From the NCBI RefSeq assembly GCF_017874375.1, contig NZ_JAGGLK010000003.1:310001-374000 (forward strand): a stretch of 64,000 bases of DNA, in the 5' to 3' direction. Shown here piece after piece: positions 43,403 to 52,500 of the stretch. This stretch comes from Methanohalophilus levihalophilus (GTDB taxonomy: Archaea; Halobacteriota; Methanosarcinia; Methanosarcinales; Methanosarcinaceae). The position numbers and the translations under genes were made by a program. Position 1 is the stretch's first letter, and every line of letters begins with the position of its first letter. The notes under the pieces are model-generated. The model saw only the letters and a list, made by a program, of their open reading frames with translations. It did not search any database and was not told where the DNA came from.

Positions 43403-45499
43403 ATGGAAGGCTTGCAGAGTATTCCTCGAATTGGGGAAAAGATGGCACAGCGATTTATTTCTCACTTCGGGAGCGAGAGGGAAGCAATGGCTGCCATCGT
43501 GGGTGCGGATATTGCGGGGATTTCCGAGATTGATGGTATCGGACGGCGATATGCTATTTCACTTGTTCAGGATGTTCGTGCAAAGGCAGAAGGTATCGAT
43601 TCAACTGCTTTCCTGAAGAATAACGAAATTACAGACATATATGAAAAACTAATTGGGATAATCCAGTCATTTGCATCCACATCTTATGCAAGGGACAAAA
43701 TGAATATATTCATCCCTTATCCCGCGAGCAGACAGGACCTCATTGAAAAAAACAGAGATATGATTTCAGGTTATATCTCCAGTTGTGACAGGATTGTTGG
43801 TAACCATCAGCTTTGTGAATTGCTTTCCGAAATAAAACCGCTTCGTGAAAATATTCATTTACCACGTGTAAGAGATCGTGTAATTGTAGTATCCAACCCG
43901 AAAGATTTCTCTTTTGCAAAGGAACGCTTTGGAGCTAATATTCCGGTGCAACTCGCTGAAAATGAACGGGAATTCGTTGATGTTGCCAGTGGTTATTCAC
44001 AGGTTCTGGCAGTAGGGGAGCTGTTTTTTGAGTTTAGTATCCCTGATGAAATAACTCCTGAATTCATTTCCAGCTTGCACGATGTTGATGAATCTTTTGT
44101 TTTTCCGGAGGGTCTAATTGCTTATTTTGTTTCCAACATGTCTGAGATAAATCACGCAGCGGAAGTTGCCCGTATGCTCAGAGACGCCGGTCTTTCATTT
44201 ATGGATTGCTTACCAGATATCGATACTTTGCAGGCCCTAATTTCCCGTATAGATTCAGATGGCAATATTTCAATTGGGACAGATAGGGAAGTTGACAGGC
44301 TGGCAGGAATTACTGAACACATGGATGCTACAGTAAAAAGATCACTTGAAACTGCAAATCAGCAGATAGATTCTGTTCTTGGAAACAGCCAGCTAACTCT
44401 TAGTGGAAAAGACATGGTGGATATCATCAAAGGTGAAATCTCTATGAATGAACTTCTTTCCAAAGAGATGGAAGATTCCTACATGCAAATCCTGAAGTCT
44501 ACCAAGGAGTCAATTGTAGCGGGTCTCGGATTAAATTCGAGTGAATCTCTCTTATTAGATGGAATTTTCCCGGATCGAGTTGCATATCCATTGGAGATAG
44601 ATGACTCTAGGTTTGAATTATTTAAATCTGAAATAAACAGGAAATTCTTCCAGCGTCAGGTGGAATTCAAGCGCTCTTTTGCAAGAGATCTTCTTGAATT
44701 CCGTTCTTTAGTAAGGAAAATGGTGCGGAACTTGCTGGAGTTTGATGTCGGGTTTACGATAGCACGTTTCTCCAGAGCCTTTGACATGAAGATGCCTGTG
44801 CTGATAGAAGATGGAATTGCATTCAGAGGTGCTAAAAATCTGTTCCTTGCAAACCGTGGTTTCGATGTTGAAGCAGTTGATTATTCAGTAGGATCAACAT
44901 CCCTTGATCCTGATGGAAACAAATCCCCGGTTGTGCTGCTAAGTGGCGTAAATTCAGGTGGTAAAACTTCCCTTCTTGAACTGATTGCCCAGTGCACCAT
45001 TCTTTCACACATGGGATTTCCGGTTCCCGCAAGTTATTTTGAAATCGGTCTTACGGAGGGAATAAACTATTTTGGCAAATCGAAGGGAACACTTGATGCC
45101 GGGGCTTTTGAAACTACCTTGAAAATGTTTTCTTCACTTAATGACGCCACTCCAAAAATGGTTCTGGTTGATGAACTTGAGTCAATTACCGAACCGGGTG
45201 CATCAGCAAAAATCATAGCCGGAATTCTTGAGATGCTTTCAGAAAACCAGAAAAACACGGCGGTATTTGTTTCCCACTTATCAGAATTGATTCTCGAAAA
45301 TGTTTCCACCTCCATTCGAGTTGATGGGATAGAGGCTGAAGGGCTGGATTCGGATTTGAAATTAGTTGTTAACAGGAATCCTCAATACAATCATATTGCA
45401 AAAAGTACACCTGAGCTAATTGTGGAAAAATTGTTTAAAACAGGTGGCGTGGCCGAACAACAGTTTTACGGCAGGCTCCGGGAAAAATTCGGGAATTGA
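43403..45499 (+). CDS. MutS-related ATPase with N-terminal helix-hairpin-helix
   Basis: 698 residues. An HhH pair at the N-terminus (SIPRIGEKMAQRFISHFGS ... ISEIDGIGRRYAISLV) is followed by a long helical clamp-like middle and a MutS-family ATPase domain: Walker A SGVNSGGKTSLLE, Walker B MVLVDELE and the SHLSEL switch. It lacks the mismatch-recognition domain of MutS1, so it is closer to the MutS2/MutS5-like archaeal group. It follows the two DNA-modification genes after 6 bases. Its stop (45497-45499) directly abuts the hisB stop on the other strand. Confidence 0.88.
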   Translation: MEGLQSIPRIGEKMAQRFISHFGSEREAMAAIVGADIAGISEIDGIGRRYAISLVQDVRAKAEGIDSTAFLKNNEITDIYEKLIGIIQSFASTSYARDKMNIFIPYPASRQDLIEKNRDMISGYISSCDRIVGNHQLCELLSEIKPLRENIHLPRVRDRVIVVSNPKDFSFAKERFGANIPVQLAENEREFVDVASGYSQVLAVGELFFEFSIPDEITPEFISSLHDVDESFVFPEGLIAYFVSNMSEINHAAEVARMLRDAGLSFMDCLPDIDTLQALISRIDSDGNISIGTDREVDRLAGITEHMDATVKRSLETANQQIDSVLGNSQLTLSGKDMVDIIKGEISMNELLSKEMEDSYMQILKSTKESIVAGLGLNSSESLLLDGIFPDRVAYPLEIDDSRFELFKSEINRKFFQRQVEFKRSFARDLLEFRSLVRKMVRNLLEFDVGFTIARFSRAFDMKMPVLIEDGIAFRGAKNLFLANRGFDVEAVDYSVGSTSLDPDGNKSPVVLLSGVNSGGKTSLLELIAQCTILSHMGFPVPASYFEIGLTEGINYFGKSKGTLDAGAFETTLKMFSSLNDATPKMVLVDELESITEPGASAKIIAGILEMLSENQKNTAVFVSHLSELILENVSTSIRVDGIEAEGLDSDLKLVVNRNPQYNHIAKSTPELIVEKLFKTGGVAEQQFYGRLREKFGN

Positions 45500-46075
45500 T
45501 CAAAGGCAGCCTTTTGTGCTTTTGACACTTTCCCCTTCAATAAATGTTGCAGTCTTCATGGAATATGCAAATGCCTTGAACAGTGCTTCAATCATGTGAT
45601 GATCGTTGTGCCCTGTCACTCTTGAGTGCATGGTAATTCCGGCATTGTTGGTTATAGACTCGAAAAAGTGTCCTACCATTTGGGTGCTGAAATCTCCAAC
45701 TCTTGGTGATGTGAATTTTGCATCCATTACGTGGTAGCTCCTGCCTCCAATATCCAGAATAACTTCTGCAAGTGCTTCATCCATTGGAACCCGGGCATCC
45801 CCAAAGCGAACAATACCCTTTTTATCGCCAAGAGCTTCATTGAGGGCTTTTCCCAGTACTATCCCGACGTCTTCTATGAGGTGGTGACCATCGACTATTA
45901 GGTCTCCTTCGGCCTTGACTTTAAGATCAAACCCTGAATGCCTTGTAAAAGCATCCAGCATGTGGTCGAAAAAACCAATCCCGGTGTCAATTTCAGCTTT
46001 ACCTTCGCCGTCGAGGTTAATCTCAAGTGAAATCTCGGTTTCACTGGTCTTCCTGGATATTGCTGCAGTTCGCAT
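45500..46075 (-). CDS. hisB: Imidazoleglycerol-phosphate dehydratase
   Basis: Sixth reaction of histidine synthesis. The 191 residues carry the manganese-binding histidine groups [18 protein letters not shown] and [16 protein letters not shown]. It is the last gene of hisG-hisA-hisB. Confidence 0.96.
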   Translation of the reverse strand: MRTAAISRKTSETEISLEINLDGEGKAEIDTGIGFFDHMLDAFTRHSGFDLKVKAEGDLIVDGHHLIEDVGIVLGKALNEALGDKKGIVRFGDARVPMDEALAEVILDIGGRSYHVMDAKFTSPRVGDFSTQMVGHFFESITNNAGITMHSRVTGHNDHHMIEALFKAFAYSMKTATFIEGESVKSTKGCL

Positions 46076-46092
46076 AATAATCGCTCATCCCA

Positions 46093-46833
46093 TCAATCTT
46101 CTTCACTGATGGTATTTATTGCTTCTGTCAGTGTGAACTTGTCTGTGTAAAGTGCACTTCCAACTACTACGCCAATTGCCCCGGTTTTCTTCAGTTCCTT
46201 GATGTCTTCAAGCGTTGTAACGCCACCGGATGCAATTACCGGGATGTTTACAGATTTGACCAGATCGATGGTAGGTTGTGCATTTATCCCTTCCATAAGG
46301 CCTTCGCTGTCAATATTTGTAAAAAGAATGCTTCCCGCACCTTTTTCTTCCAGAATTCTCCCAAGTTCCGGTGCGGTTTGGTCAGCAAGTTCAGTCCAGC
46401 CTTTGATGGATACTTTTCCTTCCTTTGAATCCAGTGCAACATTGATATGTTCACTTCCAAAATCGCCGGCAAGTCTTGCGACAAGTTCAGGATTTTCAAC
46501 GGCCGCAGTTCCAAGGATAACCCTGTCCACTCCAATTTCAAGTAATTCTGCAGCATCTTCATAGCTGCGGATTCCTCCGCCAACCTGAATTGATACACCT
46601 TCTTCGCGGGCAAGGGCAACAATTTTTTCGATGAGATTCTTGTTTTTACGTTCGCCTTCAATGGCGCCGTCGAGATCAATCAGGTGAAGGGTTTTGGCAC
46701 CTTGCTGAATCCAATCTCTTGCTACTGCTATAGGGTCATCCAGGGAAATCCTTTCATTGTCGGGCTGACCCTGTATCAACTGGACGCACTTCCCATTTTT
46801 CATATCAACTGCAGGCATCACTTCAAATGTCAT
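46093..46833 (-). CDS. hisA: Phosphoribosyl-formimino-AICAR-phosphate isomerase
   Basis: TIM-barrel isomerase of histidine synthesis. The 246 residues contain MPAVDMKNGKCVQL (catalytic Asp near residue 10), QVGGGIRSYEDAAELL, NVALDSKEG, FTNIDSEGLMEG and ASGGVTTLEDI. It lies 11 bases downstream of hisG. Confidence 0.96.
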   Translation of the reverse strand: MTFEVMPAVDMKNGKCVQLIQGQPDNERISLDDPIAVARDWIQQGAKTLHLIDLDGAIEGERKNKNLIEKIVALAREEGVSIQVGGGIRSYEDAAELLEIGVDRVILGTAAVENPELVARLAGDFGSEHINVALDSKEGKVSIKGWTELADQTAPELGRILEEKGAGSILFTNIDSEGLMEGINAQPTIDLVKSVNIPVIASGGVTTLEDIKELKKTGAIGVVVGSALYTDKFTLTEAINTISEED

Positions 46834-46844
46834 AAATTACACCT

Positions 46845-47699
46845 TCAGGGAATTAATCTCTCAATCGGGACAACCAGAATTCCACTGGCACCTGCTTCCT
46901 TAAGCTTGCTTACAGTTGCAAACACAACATCCGCATCAATAACTGCGTGGACAGCCAGCGTATCGCTCTTGGATTCCACTTTCATGACCGTAGGGCCTGC
47001 AAGGCCGGGAAGTATGTCTTTGATGGTATCAAGTTTCTGATGAGGCACATTCATCATGAGATATCTCTTGTTCTTGGCGTGCAATACACTCTCAAGAGCA
47101 GTCTTTATGTGGAGCACTTTCTCGTTGTTTTCCTTTGTTTCAGAATTGGCAATAAGGTATACCGAAGACTTAAACACATCAGCAATTGGTTTCAGGTGAT
47201 TTGTAACAAGTGTGGTTCCTGAACTGGAAATATCTACAATTGCATCTGCTATTCCCACATGGGGTGTCATCTCGCAGGCACCGCTTACTTTGATGACTTC
47301 AATCTCAATTCCAAGGTTTCCAAAATAGTTTTTAGTAATGTTGGGGAATTCTGTTGCAACACGCATTCCCTGAAGATCTTCAGGGCTTACAATACTGGAT
47401 TCTTCTGGAACTGCCAGTACCAGGTTTGCCTTCCCGAAATTCAGATCAAGAAGTATCTCAACATTGGATTCGGTTTCTGAAATCAAGTCAAGTCCTGTGA
47501 CGCCAATATCAGCAGCTCCATCCTGCACGTATTCAGGAATATCCGCCGCTCGTGCGAACAGGAATTGTATTTCAGGATCAGATGTTTTTGCAAAGAGTTT
47601 CCGGCTTGATCCGCCGAGAACCGGGAGACCGGCTTCTTTGAATAACTGGACTGTGGGGTCGTGAAGCCTTCCCTTGTTAGGTATTGCGATACGTATCAT
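46845..47699 (-). CDS. hisG: ATP phosphoribosyltransferase (long form)
   Basis: First committed step of histidine synthesis. 284 residues from ATG 47699, matching the HisG opening IRIAIPNKGRLHDP; an upstream in-frame extension to 47738 is not part of the family. DIGVTGLDLI and the phosphate loop SSGTTLV are visible. The C-terminal 80 residues (TIKDILPGLAGPTVM...ASGILVVPIERLI) form the regulatory domain of the long, HisZ-independent type that histidine inhibits. Confidence 0.95.
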   Translation of the reverse strand: MIRIAIPNKGRLHDPTVQLFKEAGLPVLGGSSRKLFAKTSDPEIQFLFARAADIPEYVQDGAADIGVTGLDLISETESNVEILLDLNFGKANLVLAVPEESSIVSPEDLQGMRVATEFPNITKNYFGNLGIEIEVIKVSGACEMTPHVGIADAIVDISSSGTTLVTNHLKPIADVFKSSVYLIANSETKENNEKVLHIKTALESVLHAKNKRYLMMNVPHQKLDTIKDILPGLAGPTVMKVESKSDTLAVHAVIDADVVFATVSKLKEAGASGILVVPIERLIP

Positions 47700-47749
47700 T
47701 GTGTGCCTCTTTTGCGGAACAATTTTACTTCGCGCCAAAAAAGGTTTTT

Positions 47750-47760
47750 CTATATATAAT
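47750..47760 (-). promoter_or_regulatory. TATA box of the his operon
   Basis: On the minus strand ATTATATATAG lies about 50 bases upstream of the hisG ATG, in the 223-base divergent gap between hisG and metK. On the plus side a weaker TTAAATATAG (near 47830) may serve metK. Confidence 0.5.
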
Positions 47761-47922
47761 AGTTGGTGTTTTATTCAAGCTGTTCTGATTATAACTGCTG
47801 GTTATGAATAATTTGCAGTATAGTAACTATTAAATATAGACGGATTGTTCATAGTGTACTAATCTTCTTAAGGATAATTTTAGATTAATACTTCTAACGA
47901 TGTGTTTTATGAGGTCTGAATA

Positions 47923-49134
47923 ATGCGGAATATAAAGGTAGAAAAACTCGTACAGACGCCAGTCGAAAAAAGGGAAACAGAATTGGTGGAAAGGAAGGGT
48001 ATCGGCCATCCTGACAGTATTTCAGACGGTCTTGCAGAAGCTGTGAGCCGTGCGCTTTGTAAGGAATACATTGAAAAATGTGGAACCGTGCTGCACCATA
48101 ACACTGATGAAACACAGATTGTAGCAGGTCGCTCCAAGCCTGCGTTTGGTGGCGGTGAAGTCATAAAACCAATCTATACTCTGCTGGTTGGAAGAGCAAC
48201 CAAGGAATTCGACGGTGTTGAAATTCCCGCAGAAGCAGTAGCACTTTCAGCTGCTCGTTCTTACCTTAAGAAAACGATCCCAAACCTTGATCTGGAAAGG
48301 GATATGATTGTAGACTGTAAGCTTGGTACTGGTTCTTCAGATCTCAGGGATGTTTTTGCAAGAGAAAAAGTTCCTATTGCCAACGACACCTCCTTTGGTG
48401 TTGGTCATGCTCCTTTCTCCGATCTTGAACGCATTGTTTACAACACCGAAAGGGAACTTCTTACAGATCTCAAGAAAAAAATGCCTGCTGTAGGTGAGGA
48501 CATCAAGGTCATGGGTCTTCGTGATGGTGAGGATATAACTCTTACAATTTGCTGTGGTATGGTCGGCAGGTATGTTGATGACATGGATGCATACATTAAC
48601 TACAAGGATGAAATGACCGAGTATGTGCTTGACCTGGCCCAGAAGCACACCGACAGGAACGTTTCTGCTCGCATCAATGCTGCAGATACCAAGTGCAGCA
48701 CGGGTTGCAATGATTGCGGATCTATTTTCCTGACGGTTACAGGTACTTCCGCAGAAATGGGTGATGACGGTTCAGTCGGCCGTGGAAACCGCTGCAACGG
48801 ATTGATTACCCCTGGCAGGCCTATGAGTATGGAAGCTACAAGTGGTAAGAATCCGATTAATCATATCGGTAAGATTTACAACCTGCTTTCAACCCAGATG
48901 GCAAGGGATATTGTTCAGGAAGTTCCGCAGATTGAGGAAGTATATGTACAGCTTCTTTCCCAGATAGGCAAACCAATTGACCAGCCATTGGTAGCCGGTT
49001 TGCAGGTAATTCCTGAAGATGGCGCAAACTTTGCCGCAATTAAGGATGAAGCTGAAGCTGTTGCAGATGATTGGCTTTCAAACATAACAAAAATCACTGA
49101 AATGGTGGTTAACGGGGAACTGGATACTTTCTGA
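47923..49134 (+). CDS. metK: Archaeal S-adenosylmethionine synthetase
   Basis: Makes S-adenosylmethionine from methionine and ATP. The 403 residues are of the archaeal type (COG1812): [21 protein letters not shown] near residue 26, [34 protein letters not shown], and [14 protein letters not shown]. It has little likeness to bacterial MetK apart from catalytic residues. ATG 47923 follows GAGGT. The enzyme supplies SAM to the radical SAM enzymes of this window and to methyltransferases. Confidence 0.96.
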   Translation: MRNIKVEKLVQTPVEKRETELVERKGIGHPDSISDGLAEAVSRALCKEYIEKCGTVLHHNTDETQIVAGRSKPAFGGGEVIKPIYTLLVGRATKEFDGVEIPAEAVALSAARSYLKKTIPNLDLERDMIVDCKLGTGSSDLRDVFAREKVPIANDTSFGVGHAPFSDLERIVYNTERELLTDLKKKMPAVGEDIKVMGLRDGEDITLTICCGMVGRYVDDMDAYINYKDEMTEYVLDLAQKHTDRNVSARINAADTKCSTGCNDCGSIFLTVTGTSAEMGDDGSVGRGNRCNGLITPGRPMSMEATSGKNPINHIGKIYNLLSTQMARDIVQEVPQIEEVYVQLLSQIGKPIDQPLVAGLQVIPEDGANFAAIKDEAEAVADDWLSNITKITEMVVNGELDTF

Positions 49135-49209
49135 GTTCCCTTTTTTTGGCCCTTTCTCCGAAAAGGCTAAGTAGGATTGTACCAATCAAAGTGTCTCGCT
49201 GGTGAAAGT

Positions 49210-49316
49210 CCCGCCTTAACTCAGTGGTAGAGTGCGCGGCTGTAGTTTGGTCGATGTGGTTCTCCACATTCCGCGCAGGCACCGCGATGTCCCCGGTTCG
49301 AGTCTGGGAGGCGGGA
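49210..49316 (+). tRNA. tRNA-Tyr(GTA) with a 35-base intron
   Basis: Acceptor stem CCCGCCT (49210-49216) pairs perfectly with AGGCGGG (49309-49315); the discriminator is A. D stem ACTC/GAGT, anticodon stem CGCGG (49235-49239) / CCGCG (49282-49286), anticodon GTA at 49242-49244, T arm CCCGG-TTCGAGT-CTGGG. An intron of about 35 bases (49246-49280) sits after position 37, the standard archaeal site. The C1-G72 pair is the tyrosine identity element of archaea. CCA is not encoded. Confidence 0.93.
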
Positions 49317-49343
49317 TCATTCTTCTTTCAACAGCATAAGGCT

Positions 49344-49365
49344 TAAATATCAACACTGATATTTA
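49344..49365 (+). promoter_or_regulatory. TATA box/inverted repeat upstream of tRNA-Asp
   Basis: TAAATATC (49344-49351) and GATATTTA (49358-49365) are exact reverse complements. The first arm forms the TATA-like CTTAAATAT about 60 bases before the tRNA. Confidence 0.45.
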
Positions 49366-49408
49366 GGTGCTGCTCACACTAAAACAAAGACGGATTGCCC
49401 GAAACATT

Positions 49409-49481
49409 GTCCGAATAGTGTAGAGGCCTATCATGGAGCCCTGTCGAGGCTCCGACCCGGGTTCGAATCCCGGTTCGGGCG
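49409..49481 (+). tRNA. tRNA-Asp(GTC)
   Basis: Acceptor GTCCGAA (49409-49415) with TTCGGGC (49474-49480), including one T-G wobble at pair 2:71. Anticodon stem GAGCC/GGCTC with GTC at 49443-49445. T arm CCGGG-TTCGAAT-CCCGG. Discriminator G, no encoded CCA. Twelve bases upstream a second copy GCCCGAA (49397-49403) would pair perfectly with the 3' acceptor strand. Confidence 0.92.
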
Positions 49482-49495
49482 TCCAAAATTTAGAG

Positions 49496-49513
49496 CCCCG
49501 GAATCTTCCGGGG
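49496..49513. terminator. Terminator hairpin between tRNA-Asp and the TPR gene
   Basis: CCCCGGAA (49496-49503), two-base loop, TTCCGGGG (49506-49513): a perfect 8-base-pair stem, followed on the plus strand by TCTTCTAAAACTCTTCTC. It can serve both convergent units. Confidence 0.65.
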
Positions 49514-49566
49514 TCTTCTAAAACTCTTCTCTAAAAATAAAAGTTAAAGAGCAGTGCTCTTTTTCC

Positions 49567-52500
49567 TTATGATTGCTTCAATAACTTTGGCGAAGCTTTC
49601 CAGTCTTTCTTTGTCTTCTTCTGGTTGCCCATCGCCAGTCCTTTATTGAACCATGCATCAACATTTTCAGGCTGAATTTTGGTTACCCTGTCAAATGCTT
49701 CAACGGCTTCCTTGAATCTACCCAGATTACCCAATGCGAGTCCTCTGTTGAACCATGCGTCAGGGTTTTTTGGCTGGATACCGGTCACCTTCGTGAAAGC
49801 TTCTGCTGCTTCTTTATATTTATCCAGATTGTCCAGTATGATGCCCTTGTTAAACCAGAAGTCCGGATTTCCGGGGTTTGCTTCAATGACTTTTTCATAA
49901 GCTTCCAGTGCTTCTTTGAATTTTCCCAGGCTTCCCGCCACAAAAGCTTTATTTTCCCATGCCTGGCTGTTCTTTGGGTTTATCTGGAGAACTCTTGTAA
50001 ATGCCTGTAATTCTTCCTCATACTTTTCCAGGCCCCTTGAAAGAATTCCTTTATTATACCATGCCTTTTCGTTCTCAGGGTTAATTTCCGTCACCCTGTC
50101 ATAAGCATGAATAGCTTTTTCCGGTTTGCCAAGGGAGTTTAGTGAATTGGCCTTGTTAATCCAGGCTATTTCATTATCAGGTATGTCATCTGTGACTTTA
50201 TCGTATGCGAGAATTGCATTTTCGAAGTTTTTAAGCCCTTCGTACAGCACACCCTTGTTAAACCAGGCCTCAGTCCTCTTCGGATTAATTTCCAGCACTT
50301 TATCGTATGTTTCCAGAGCTTCTTTGGATTTCTTAAGATCCTGCAAAACCAGTGCGCTGTTAAACCATGCTTCTTCGTTCTCAGGGGCTAGTGCGGTAAC
50401 TTTCTCAAATGCTTCCAATGCTTCCTTATTTTGATTCAGTTTCCTCTGGACAATTCCCTTATCAAACCATGCAAATTCATTTTTCGGATTTATCTCCAGA
50501 ATCTTATCGTAAGCTGTGACTGCTTCCTTGTATTTTTTCAGCTCGTTTAAAATTGTAGCCTTGCTAACCCATGAACTTTCGTTTTCAGGATTTAGCTCAA
50601 TGAGTTTGTTAATTGCTACGAGTGCTTCTTCATTTTTGCCAAGGTTTCTCAGCAACGTAAACTTATTTTCCCATGCGAGCCTGTTATCTGGCTGGAGGCG
50701 GCTGAGTTCGTCAAAGGCTTCAAGTGATTCACTGTCTTTTCCTAAAAGTTGCAGGATAATGGCTTTGTTTTCCCAGGCTTTTGCATTCTTTGGCTGCAAC
50801 TTCAAAAATACGTCAAACGCTTGCAGGGCTTCTTCATGCTTTTTAAGATTGAGTAATAGCGTTGCCTTGTTTTCCCATGCATGATGGTTTTTATTATTTA
50901 TCTGGACAACTTCATCATATGCTTTGACAGCTTCTTCAAACTGTTTTAGCTCTTCCAAAGCTGATGCCTTGTCCTCCCAGAGACTTTCCTTTTTCGGGTG
51001 GAATTCAATTAGCTTTCCAAGGGCAACAAGTGATTCCTTATGCTTGCCCAGGTTTTTCAATATGGAAGCTTTATTTTCCCATGTGCCTTCATTATCAGGA
51101 TCAAGGTTCAACAGCTTGTCATAAGCCTGCAGTGCATCTTCGTGCCTTTCAAGCTTCTCCAGTATGTTTGCCTTATCTTCCCACAGGTTCTTGTCTTTGG
51201 GTTTGGCACTGAGAATCTTTTCAAATGCTTCCAGTGCTTCCTCATGTTTTTCCAGATTTTTCAGTATGTTTGCCTTATTTTCCCAGGCCTCTATATTTTC
51301 TGGCTGGAATTCAATGAGCTTGCTAAAAGCTGCTAATGCATCTTCGTGCTTTTCAAGATCATTCAACAGGAATGCCTTATTGGACCATGCTTCCTGATTT
51401 TCCGGATTAATGCCTATAAGTGAATTGTATGCCTGCAGTTCTTCTTCATGCCTGCCCAGTTTTTCCAGCACAGAAGCTTTTTCATTCCACAGACTTTCCT
51501 TCTCGGGATGGAATCCAATAAGTTTCTCAAGCACTTCTATAGATTCTTCATCACGATCAAGGTTTTTCAATATGGAAGCTTTACTTTCCCATGCATTCTG
51601 GTTATTAGGGTCAATTTTCAGCAGTTTATCATATGCCTGCAGTGCATCTTCATATCTTTCCAGTTTTCCTAATATGAATGCTTTATCTTCCCAGAGGTTA
51701 CCCTTTTCCGCATTCTCCACGAGGATCTTTTCATAAGCTTCCAGCGCATCTTCATATTTTTCAAGCTTTTTCAGCAGGTAAGCCTTGTTCTCCCATGCAT
51801 TCTGATTATTCGGATTAATTTGTAAAAGCTCGTTATATGCAGTAAGAGCTTCTTCATTCCTCTGCAACTTTTCCAGAAGACTGGCTTTATCTACCCACAA
51901 GTTCTCGCTTTCAGGGTGGAATTCAATAACCTTGTCAAAAGCCTCCAGCGCTTCCTCATCCTTATCCAGATTTTTCAAAATCGCGGCCTTGTTTTCCCAT
52001 GCGTTTTCATTTTCAGGCTCGATTTCAATTATTTTATCAAATGCTTCCAGTGATCTTTCATACTTTCCGAGATCTTGCAATGCACTTGCTTTCTCTTCCC
52101 AGAACTTCCTGTTATTCGGCTGGAATTCAAGAAGTTTTTCAAATGCCTGCAGGGCTTGTTCCTGCTCACCCAGCCTTTTCAGGAGATAAGCCTTCTCCTT
52201 CCATGCGGTTTCATTACCGGAATTTAGCTGCAATACTTTTTCATATGCTTGCAATGCATCCCGGTATTTCTCAAGATTATTCAGGATAACTGCTTTGCTC
52301 TCCCACCCATGCTGGTTTTCCGGATTTATCTGCAAAACACTCTCATATGCCTGCAATGCCTCATCGTATCTCTTGAGATCTCCCAATGTTGCAGCTTTAT
52401 TTTCCCAGGCCTGTTCATCTTCTGGTTTGATTTCGATTTGCCTGTCATATGCAAGCAACGCTTCATCCTGTTTTCCAAGGTTTAGCAAAACATTTGCCTT

